This document shows positions 1 to 6,400 of a stretch of 9,613 nucleotides of DNA, one piece after another. Each line of letters opens with the position of its first letter. Within the stretch, counting starts at the first letter, position 1. The stretch spans positions 1-9,613 of the forward strand of contig CANQVQ010000062.1 of assembly GCA_947627335.1 (NCBI GenBank). Direction: 5' to 3'. The notes under the pieces were generated by a model that worked only from the letters and a program-made list of their open reading frames with translations, was not told the origin of the DNA and did not search any database. A program made the position numbers and the translations under genes. This DNA comes from an uncultured Clostridia bacterium (lineage in GTDB: Bacteria > Bacillota > Clostridia > Oscillospirales > CAG-382).

Positions 1-2
1 CC

Positions 3-41
3 GCGTCGCCGCTGCTGACGAAAAAGGAGGGAACGCCGTGA
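3..41 (+). CDS. Possible 3' end of an upstream gene (partial)
   Basis: Only the last 12 codons would be visible, ending in ...Lys-Lys-Glu-Gly-Thr-Pro and a TGA at 39-41 that overlaps the GTG start of the next gene (GTGA). Of the three forward frames this one has the most GC-rich third positions (10 of 12 G, the rest A), as expected of real genes here. It also ends in the same Glu-Gly-Thr-Pro-stop as the penicillin-binding protein at 3452, where the same start-stop overlap occurs. The product cannot be identified from so short a tail. The alternatives are that a different frame is used (frame 1 stops at 16-18) or that this is just leader DNA for dnaD. Confidence 0.4.
   Translation, partial: ASPLLTKKEGTP
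24..30 (+). promoter_or_regulatory. Ribosome binding site for dnaD
   Basis: AAGGAGG is a near-perfect Shine-Dalgarno sequence placed 7 bases before a GTG codon at 38. It decides the GTG start, because the reading frame is also open upstream to the window edge and no ATG lies near this position. Confidence 0.8.
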
Positions 42-955
42 GGATCCGCCTGCCGCAGGACGACCTGATCCTGCTCCCCCGCGAGGTGCTTTCCCGCCTG
101 AAGGAGGCGTCCGGCGCGGAACTGAAGGTGCTTGTCTACCTGTTCGCGTGGAAGCAGGCCGAACCGGCGGAACTCGCGTCCCAGCTCGGCGTCAGCCCGT
201 CGGAAGCGGAGTCCGCGCTGGCGTTCTGGCGCGGTGCGGGGCTTCTCGAAGCGGACGACAGCGCCCCGAAGAAGCCGGTCCCGGCGAGCACGTCGCTGTT
301 CCGCAACTACGACAGCCACACCATCTCCGAACACCTCGACGGCGACAAGAACTTCCGCGCCTGCTGCGACCTGGTCGCCGAAAAGCTCCAAAAGACCCTG
401 ACCAAGAACGACTACAGCTCCCTGCTCTACCTCTGCGACTACGTCGGACTGCCGCCGGAGGTGGTCAGCGGGGTCGCCGCCTACTGCGAATCCAAGGGCA
501 AGCGTTCGATGCAGTACCTGATGAAGACCGCCCTGAGCCTGTACGAAAACGACGGCGTGGACAGCTACGAAAAGCTGGAAGCCTACCTCACAAGGATCGA
601 AAAGTCCAAAACCGGCGAAGCGCTGGTGCGTCGGCTCTGCGGGTTCGGCGAACGGGAGCTTTCGACGCGGGAGAAGGAATTGCTGGACCGCTGGTTCGTC
701 GAATGGGCGCTGACGCAGGAATTGGTCCGCCTCGCCTACGAAAAGACGGTCGACGCCATCGGCAAGCCCAGCCTGTCCTATATGAACGTCCTGCTCAGAC
801 GCTGGTACGAAACCGGGCTTCTGACCCCGCAGGACGTCGAATCCAAGGACCGCAGGGCGGACGGCGCGGCCGCTTCCTCCGTCGCCGGGTACCAGGACGC
901 GGACGAATTCTTCGAGGCGGCGCTGAAAGCCGGCTTCGATACCAAACTTCCATAA
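38..955 (+). CDS. dnaD: DnaD domain protein (replication initiation/restart)
   Basis: A 305-residue protein of the DnaD/DnaB family of Bacillota, which remodels DNA at origins or stalled forks and helps recruit the helicase loader. Residues about 12-75 look like the N-terminal winged-helix (DDBH1-type) part, with a helix-turn-helix-like stretch at ELASQLGVSPSEAESAL. Two DnaD C-terminal-type (DDBH2) modules follow. The first spans about 103-185 (LTKNDYSSLLYLCDYVGLPP, then MQYLMKTALSLYENDG). The second spans about 192-262 and carries the family signature AYEKTVDAIGKPSLSYMN followed by LLRRWYETGLLT. The tail (270-305) is acidic and Ala-rich, probably flexible. The start is GTG at 38, set by the strong ribosome binding site. 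The gene lies 62 bases before the dnaC-like ATPase gene, the classic DnaD-loader pairing, and this supports a chromosomal replication role. Prophages can carry similar pairs, but no phage genes are visible here. Family assignment is firm; whether it is the essential DnaD or a paralogue is not decidable. Confidence 0.9.
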   Translation: MRIRLPQDDLILLPREVLSRLKEASGAELKVLVYLFAWKQAEPAELASQLGVSPSEAESALAFWRGAGLLEADDSAPKKPVPASTSLFRNYDSHTISEHLDGDKNFRACCDLVAEKLQKTLTKNDYSSLLYLCDYVGLPPEVVSGVAAYCESKGKRSMQYLMKTALSLYENDGVDSYEKLEAYLTRIEKSKTGEALVRRLCGFGERELSTREKELLDRWFVEWALTQELVRLAYEKTVDAIGKPSLSYMNVLLRRWYETGLLTPQDVESKDRRADGAAASSVAGYQDADEFFEAALKAGFDTKLP

Positions 956-959
956 AAAC

Positions 960-985
960 GGGGCTTTCCGCGGAAAATTTGCCCC
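960..985 (+). other. Short hairpin in the dnaD-dnaC gap
   Basis: GGGGC (960-964) can pair with GCCCC (981-985), enclosing the perfect 12-base palindrome TTTCCGCGGAAA (965-976). It sits between the dnaD stop and the ribosome binding site of the next gene. No T-tract follows on the + strand, so it is not a conventional terminator in the direction of transcription. It could be an RNA stability or processing element, or chance in GC-rich DNA. Confidence 0.2.
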
Positions 986-1005
986 ATACCGAATCCTAAA
1001 ACCAC

Positions 1006-1011
1006 GGGAGG
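1006..1011 (+). promoter_or_regulatory. Ribosome binding site for the dnaC-like gene
   Basis: GGGAGG lies 6 bases before the ATG at 1018 and supports that start over the downstream methionine codons. Confidence 0.7.
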
Positions 1012-1017
1012 TCCCCC

Positions 1018-1962
1018 ATGAAAGTCATCGAAGCGCTCCGCAAAAAGGACGAGCAGCGGGCGGAAGCGGAAGCCGCCGCACGCCTGCGCACCGAGGAACT
1101 GTACGTCGCCCTGCCCGCCCTGCGGGCGCTGGACGCGCAACTCGCTTCCCACGGTCCCGCGATCGCGAAACTGGTGTTCGCGAAGGACCGCGAAGGGCTG
1201 TCCCGGCTGGAGGACGAGAACCGTGCGCTGCAGGAACGGCGCAGGCAGCTGCTGGTCGAAAGCGGATTCCGCCCGGACGAGGACGCGCCGGTCTACCGCT
1301 GCGCCGTCTGCCGCGACCGGGGGGAAGTGAACGGGTCGCTCTGCGCCTGCGTGCGGGAACTGGTCGCCGTCGATCGCTATACGTCGGCGGGGCTCGGCAA
1401 AGGGCTGCTCGGCAAGACGTTCGACAACTTCTCCCTGCGCTACTATACCGGCGAGGACCGTGCGCATATGGAGGCGCTGCTTTCCATCTGCCGCAGGTAC
1501 GCCGAAGGATTCGGCGAGGATTCCCGCAGTTTGCTGTTCCTCGGCGGGACGGGGCTGGGCAAGACCCATCTGTCCGCCGCGATCGCCGGAGAAGTCGCGA
1601 AACAGGGGCGGGACGTGCTGTACGAGACTTCGCAAAAGCTGTTCGACCGCTACGAGAACGCCCGCTTTTCGCAGGAAACCGACGAACGGATCGAACGGTA
1701 CGAGTCCTGCGACCTGCTCGTCGTGGACGACCTCGGCGCGGAATGTGCGTCGAAGTATACGGCGGCGACCTTCTTCAACCTGCTCAATACCCGCCTGATC
1801 AACGGCAAGCCGATGCTGATCAATACCAACCTCAACCGTCCGCAGCTGGAAAAGGCCTACGGCGGACGCGTGCTGTCCCGCCTGCTCGGGGAGTTCCGCG
1901 TGCTGAAGTTCGTCGGCACGGACGTGCGGATGCAGAAGATCGCCGGGGGTGCGTCCGAATGA
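1018..1962 (+). CDS. dnaC: DnaC/DnaI-like AAA+ ATPase, replicative helicase loader
   Basis: A 314-residue AAA+ ATPase that most likely loads the hexameric replicative helicase onto single-stranded DNA. The N-terminal part (about 1-85) is highly charged and helical, with coiled-coil character (LEDENRALQERRRQLLVE), fitting a helicase-binding domain. A Cys4 zinc site follows: C95 and C98 (CAVC), then C109 and C111 (CAC). The ATPase core has Walker A GGTGLGKT (176-183), Walker B LLVVDDLGAE (233-242, with D237/D238), a sensor-1-like LINTNLN (267-273) and an arginine-finger region GGRVLSRLLGEF (R288). The length matches Bacillus DnaI and clostridial DnaC-type proteins; the symbol is ambiguous because in B. 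subtilis dnaC names the helicase and dnaI the loader. Its TGA overlaps the ATG of rnhA (ATGA). IstB-type transposition ATPases share this core, but no IstA transposase or insertion-sequence ends are present and the DnaD neighbour favours replication. Confidence 0.9.
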   Translation: MKVIEALRKKDEQRAEAEAAARLRTEELYVALPALRALDAQLASHGPAIAKLVFAKDREGLSRLEDENRALQERRRQLLVESGFRPDEDAPVYRCAVCRDRGEVNGSLCACVRELVAVDRYTSAGLGKGLLGKTFDNFSLRYYTGEDRAHMEALLSICRRYAEGFGEDSRSLLFLGGTGLGKTHLSAAIAGEVAKQGRDVLYETSQKLFDRYENARFSQETDERIERYESCDLLVVDDLGAECASKYTAATFFNLLNTRLINGKPMLINTNLNRPQLEKAYGGRVLSRLLGEFRVLKFVGTDVRMQKIAGGASE

Positions 1963-2393
1963 AGTCCGTGGAGCTTTATACCGACGGCGCGTGCAGCGGG
2001 AACCCCGGTCCGGGCGGCTACGGCGCGATCCTCGTCTGCGGGAACGCGGAACGCGAACTTTCCGGCGGCGAACCGTCCACCACCAATAACCGCATGGAGC
2101 TGATGGCGGCGATCGTCGGGCTGGAGGCGCTGCGCGAACCCTGCCGCGTCCTGCTGACAAGCGATTCGCGCTACCTCGTCGACGCGGTCGAAAAACATTG
2201 GCTGGAAAACTGGGTCAGACGCGGCTGGAAAAAGGCGGACGGCAAGCCCGCGCTCAACGTCGACCTCTGGCAACGGCTGCTCGTCCAACTCGAACGCCAC
2301 GACGTGACCTTCCGCTGGATCCGCGGTCACGCCGGTCACCCGTATAATGAAAGATGTGACAAACTTGCCGTCGCGCAATACCATTCCGGGTAA
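1959..2393 (+). CDS. rnhA: Ribonuclease HI
   Basis: A 144-residue RNase HI that cleaves the RNA strand of RNA-DNA hybrids (R-loops, primer remnants) in the cytoplasm. The whole catalytic set is visible: D9 in YTDGACSGNPGPGGYG, E47 in TTNNRMELMA, D69 in TSDSRYLVDA, H124 in IRGHAGHPYNE and D134 in ERCDKLA. These positions fall within one residue of those known for E. coli RNase HI. The helical stretch with several Trp residues (HWLENWVRRGWKKADGKP, 80-97) corresponds to the basic substrate-binding handle of the E. coli-type enzymes. The ATG at 1959 is chosen because it overlaps the stop of the preceding gene and gives the family's exact N-terminus; the frame remains open further upstream, but that extension would only read the ATPase gene out of frame. 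Only a weak GGGGG (1945-1949) precedes it, so translation probably depends on coupling to the upstream gene. It is the last gene of the + strand cluster. Confidence 0.95.
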   Translation: MKSVELYTDGACSGNPGPGGYGAILVCGNAERELSGGEPSTTNNRMELMAAIVGLEALREPCRVLLTSDSRYLVDAVEKHWLENWVRRGWKKADGKPALNVDLWQRLLVQLERHDVTFRWIRGHAGHPYNERCDKLAVAQYHSG

Positions 2394-2417
2394 ATTCGGG
2401 TACGTTCCTTCCCGCAG

Positions 2418-2472
2418 AAAAAACGAACGCCTTGCGGACAAACCGTGTCCGCAGGGCGTTTTCCTTTATTTT
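2418..2472. terminator. Strong intrinsic terminator, probably bidirectional
   Basis: A 15-base-pair stem (2426-2440 with 2446-2460, only one U-G wobble) closes a 5-base loop, AACCG. On the + strand it runs directly into GTTTTCCTTTATTTT, and this ends the dnaD-dnaC-rnhA group 32 bases after the rnhA stop. On the left side lies A6 (2418-2423), which reads as T6 on the - strand two bases after the same stem. It can therefore also stop transcription arriving from the sugar-isomerase side. The stem and tract are seen directly; the two-way activity is inferred. Confidence 0.85.
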
Positions 2473-2590
2473 CCCACGCAAAAACGGTGCGGCGAGCGCT
2501 TCGCGGGAGCCGGCGACAACCGAGCCGCGACAAAAAACCAAGCAAGCACCGAACGAAACCCTCAAGGCAGGAAGGCAAACCCCTAATTTT
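2473..2590. other. Intergenic stretch without a recognisable gene
   Basis: About 118 bases between the terminator and the palindromic pair. I see no ribosome binding site with a plausible start and no coding-like third-position bias. A few short complementary arms exist: CGGTGC at 2485-2490 with GCACCG at 2546-2551, and GCGGC at 2489-2493 with GCCGC at 2524-2528. They overlap and compete, so I do not call a structured RNA. Confidence 0.4.
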
Positions 2591-2658
2591 GACCCTCCCC
2601 CGAAATCGACAAAGTCGATTTCGCACTGCGGGGGTTTGGGGGTTGTCACAACCCCCAA
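2591..2658. repeat. Pair of perfect palindromic hairpins, REP-like extragenic element
   Basis: Two tight hairpins stand back to back. Hairpin A has a 10-bp perfect stem, CGAAATCGAC (2601-2610) with GTCGATTTCG (2614-2623) and loop AAA. It can be lengthened across a one-sided bulge by pairing the C-run before it (2596-2600) with GGGGG at 2630-2634. Hairpin B has a 10-bp perfect stem, TTGGGGGTTG (2636-2645) with CAACCCCCAA (2649-2658) and loop TCA. The compactness, the lack of coding signal and the position between convergent genes are typical of REP/MITE-like dispersed repeats or 3' end protectors. A second copy cannot be seen inside this window, so the repeat status is inference. It could equally act as the terminator or mRNA 3' stabiliser of the - strand operon, although no clean T-tract follows. 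Confidence 0.5.
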
Positions 2659-2681
2659 CGTACCCCTCGTACTCCTTGTTC

Positions 2682-3455
2682 CTACGCCCGTCCCTCGATC
2701 AACGCTTCGATCCGGCACGCAGCGGAAAACGCCTCGCGGGCGAAGCGGTACGGGTCGGGCGACGCGCTTTTCAGCTCCAGCGTGAGCGGGAGCGCGGGAT
2801 TCGCGTCGAAGTACGGACGCAAGCGAGCGGCGACGCGCCGAAAGTCGATGGACCCGGTGAACGGCAGCAGGTGGTCGTCCCGCTCGCCGAAGTTGTCGTG
2901 CAGGTGGATCGAAACCAAGTCGCTCCCGTAGCGCTCGAGGATCCCGAAGCCGCCGTCGTAAAGATTTTCGTGCCCGCAGTCGAAACAGAACTTCCGCGCA
3001 GGCGAGGACAGATTCGCGAATAAGTCGGCGAGATAGGACGTCTTGCGCAGATTCTCGAACGCGACGGCGACCCCTAACCGCTCCGCCTCGCGGCAGATCG
3101 ACGCGTACCGCGCAAGCCCCAAACGGTTGAACGCGGGCGGGAAATCCCCGCTCGACAGGTGCAGCACCACGACCGGCACGCCGCAGGCGGCGGCGCCGCG
3201 TACGCAGGCGCGGAAATAACCCGCTCGCGCCTCCCCGACAGGACCGTCCTGCCAGATCTCGTTGACCCCGTGGTACTCCGCGTGGACCGTCTCGACCGCA
3301 AGCCCGGACGCGGACGCGGCGGAGATCGCCCGTACCCCTTCGCCGGAAAACCCCCACATCACGAACGTGTGCGTGAACCCGGCTCGGGCGAGCGCGTCGG
3401 CGCAGACGGACGGCGGGACCGACGCGTCAAACCGCAGATTGCAGGACTTGATCAT
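2682..3455 (-). CDS. TIM-barrel sugar isomerase/epimerase (AP endonuclease 2 family) protein
   Basis: A 257-residue protein of the xylose-isomerase-like TIM-barrel superfamily, which includes sugar-phosphate isomerases/epimerases and endonuclease IV-like proteins. Probable metal-site residues fall in the family order: H58 (ETVHAEYH), H99 (VVLHLSSGD), E134 (VAFENL), D159 and H162 (FCFDCGHEN), H184/H186 with D187 (SIHLHDNFGERDDH), and E227 (LTLELKS). The segment HDNFGERDDHLLPFTGSIDF is a textbook signature of the sugar isomerase/epimerase branch. There is no signal peptide, so it is cytoplasmic. The ATG at 3455 is chosen because it has a GAGGGA ribosome binding site 5 bases upstream and overlaps the stop of the penicillin-binding protein gene (ATGA); the frame is open further upstream only through that gene. 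Substrate is unknown: an inositol, hexulose or amino-sugar epimerisation are all possible. Coupling to a wall-synthesis gene hints at a wall- or sugar-related role but does not prove it. Confidence 0.85.
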   Translation of the reverse strand: MIKSCNLRFDASVPPSVCADALARAGFTHTFVMWGFSGEGVRAISAASASGLAVETVHAEYHGVNEIWQDGPVGEARAGYFRACVRGAAACGVPVVVLHLSSGDFPPAFNRLGLARYASICREAERLGVAVAFENLRKTSYLADLFANLSSPARKFCFDCGHENLYDGGFGILERYGSDLVSIHLHDNFGERDDHLLPFTGSIDFRRVAARLRPYFDANPALPLTLELKSASPDPYRFAREAFSAACRIEALIEGRA

Positions 3456-6400
3456 GGCGTTCCCTCGTCGGCAGAGCCGCCCTCGTCCGTCGAAGCGTCT
3501 CCGTCCGTCGAACCGTCTCCGTCGGTCGAACCGTCCTCCCCCGTCGAATTGCCGTGCAGGTGCTCGGAGCAGACGCGGTTGTAGACCGCCCCACCGCTCG
3601 AACCGGGGGACTCGCCCTCGCCGTACAGGTTGTAATAGAACGGCACGTCCCGTACCTCCGGGTAGACGTAGTCCGACGGCACGTCTATATAAATATAGGA
3701 AGCGTCCGAGATGCGCACGTTGCGCGCAAAGCAGCGTTCGGACTTCTCCAGCCGCCGGAAGCCGACCGTGACCAGACTGCTTTCCGGGCAGCCGCACCCG
3801 GGCATACAGATCGCCTGCGTGTCACGGTCCCACTGCACGGCGATGTGCTTGTCGCAGGTCTCCACGGGCGGGTCCGCCTTGAGGTAGTAGAAATCGTCGG
3901 TCACGACGGACGCACCGCCGAGGTAATGCCCGATGTCGTTCTCGCAGGCGTCGGTCGCGAGCTTGCCGGAGATCGTGCAGACGCGCATCCCCGTCCCCTT
4001 CGCGTAGGCGACGGAATTCGGCTGCGTGAACGCCTTCGCGTAGGGAATGCCCTCCGCTTCGTAGTATTCGTAGATCATGCGGAACGCATGGTTCCAAAGC
4101 CCTGCGGCGGCGCCGCCTCTCGCGGTGATGGTCTTGTTGTTGTCGTAGCCGTACCAGCACGCACCGACGAGGTCCGGCGTGTAGCCGCAGAAGTAGAGGT
4201 CCTTGTTGTCGTTGGTCGTACCGGTCTTGGCGGCGACCTCCAGACCGAACTGCTTGTGGAAGTCGATGTAGCTCCGCGCCGTACCGTGCGGACCGGTGAT
4301 GACCTTTTCGAGCAGCTTGGTCATCAGGAACGCCGTGGATTCGGAGTAGAGCTGCTCCGGCTCCTGCCGGTTATCCAGCAGAACTTCGCCCTGCGCGTCC
4401 CGCACGATGGAATAGGTACGGGCGTGCGAGGTCAGCCCGCCGTTGGCGAAACAGGCGTATGCCTGCGTCATCTCGCGCACGGTCACGCCGAGCGTGAACG
4501 ACCCGAGCGAGAGCGGCGAAAGGTCCACGTCGGACAGGGTGGTCCCGTTCGCCGTGGTGTAGTTTTCCACCAGCGTCGTAAAGCCGGAACGCACCATGTT
4601 GTCGTACACGTTCCGCACGCCGAGCGCCTGACAGGTCTTGACCGCGACCGTGTTGAGCGAACGCTGAATGGCGTTTTCGAGCGAACTGCGGCCCGTGTAG
4701 TTCCGCGTGGCGTTGTTCGGCCAGAAGCCGGTGCTCTCGCTGTAAAGCGCCGGCACGTCGTCGCAGGGACCGACGTAGTTGTACAATCCCGTGTCCAGCG
4801 CATAGGCGTAGACGGCGATCGGCTTGACCGACGAACCGCACTGCCGCTTGCTCTGCGTGGCACGGTTCAGCCCACGGCTGATCTTCTTTTCCCCCCGTCC
4901 GCCGACGATGCCGAGCAGGTTGCCGGTCTTGGGGTCCATCACGCACATCGCCGACTGCGCCTGAATGCCCGTCGTGGCGGGCCAGTAGCTTTCGTCGGTG
5001 TAGACGGTTTCGAGGATCTTCTGGATCTGCGGGTCCACGCAGGTCTCGATCCGCAGTCCGCCCGAATAGAGCATGAGGGACGCGCTGCGCTCGTCCATAT
5101 CCAGCTTCTCCATCAGGTCGCTGATCACGTCGTCGATGACCGCGTCGACGTAGTAGGAATGCACCTTTTCCGTGTAAATGTAGTTCTCCGTATCCTCCGC
5201 AAGCTGCAGCGGCGAATCGTAGGCTTCGTCGAACTCCTCCTGCGTGATCGCCCCCTGCCGAAGCATCTCGCGCAGGACGAGGTTGCGCCGTTCGAGGTTC
5301 TGCTGGGGGTTGATCAGCGGGTCGTACTGCACCGGCGACTTGCCGATGGACGCGATCGCGGCGCACTCGTTGAGCGTCAGGTCGCTCAACTCCTTGCCGA
5401 AGTACTCCTCGGCTGCCGCCCGGACCCCGTAGCACCCCTCCGAGAGGGAGATGGTGTTGAGGTACATTTCGAGGATCTGATCCTTTGTGTAATGGTCCTC
5501 GACGTAGCGGGCACGGTAGATCTCCTGGATCTTCCGCTGCATGGTGTTGTCGTTATCCCCCGTGACGTTCTTGATAAGCTGCTGCGTGATCGTCGAACCG
5601 CCGTACGACGAGCCGGACGGCACGAAGAAGTTGTAGACCGCCGAAAGCGTCCGCGTCTGGTCCACCCCCGCGTGTTTCCGGAACCGCTGATCCTCGATGC
5701 AGACGTACGCGTCGACCAGCTTCTCGGGGATGTCGTCGATGGAGACCCAGAGGCGGTTTTCCCCCGCGGACAGCCGGTCGTCCTCCATTTCGACGAGGTT
5801 GCCCGACCGATCCTCGTAGTAGAGTTCGGTCGTCAGGGAGGAATCGTAGCGGAGATTTTCCAGCTCCGGCACGGCGCACATCTCCTCGGAGGTGTATTTA
5901 CTCAGGTAGATCATGAAGCTCATGCCCACCACGACGCCGACGACGGTCCCGACCAGCAGCACCGTGAACACGGCGCTGAGCGCATAGGTGACGACCTTGC
6001 GCAGGATGAACAGCAGGGTCTTCCCCGTGTACTTCCCGACGTTCCCCGCGACCCGAAGCGCTTTCCTGTCCTTTTTGACGGGCTTGCCCGCGTCGGACGC
6101 ACCGCCGCTTTCGCGTTTCGCGCCGTCCGGGAGCAGTCCGCCCGCGACCCGGGTCTTGCCGTTCACGTCGCCCGAAGCGCCGTCCGGCGCGTCGAACAGG
6201 CGGGTCTGCCCGCCGCCCGGTTCCCCGTCCGTCGGGGGCAGCAGGTCGTCCAGGACGCCCTTTTCTTCGTCCGCATTTCCGTCCGTCGGGGGAAACAGGT
6301 CGTCCAGGATGCCCTTTTCCTCCCCGCCGCCCGGTTCCCCGTCCGTCGGGGGCAGCAGGTCGTCTAAGATGCCCTTTTCCTCCCCGCCGTTCGCGTTTCC

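Noticed and set aside
1018..1962. ATPase gene as IstB of an insertion sequence
   Set aside because: No IstA transposase, no terminal inverted repeats; the DnaD neighbour and the Cys4 zinc site fit a helicase loader.
2336..2626. Small open frames in the convergent gap on both strands
   Set aside because: They run through the terminator stem and palindromes, have no ribosome binding site and no coding-like third-position pattern.
2630..2656. G-runs near the palindromes as a G-quadruplex
   Set aside because: Only two runs of G on one strand are close together; four are needed for an intramolecular quadruplex.
3681..3700. CTATATAAATATAG inverted repeat near the end of the penicillin-binding protein gene as a promoter for the TIM-barrel gene
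   Set aside because: It encodes the beta-strand SYIYID, no -35 element lies at a proper distance, and the TIM-barrel gene is already coupled by overlap. It is a minor AT-rich patch with unusual codons.
3554..6367. A 937-residue open frame antisense to the penicillin-binding protein gene on the + strand
   Set aside because: It mirrors a confirmed gene with intact catalytic motifs. The protein is rich in Val, Arg and His, as expected when GC-rich codons are read on the other strand, and shows no domain.
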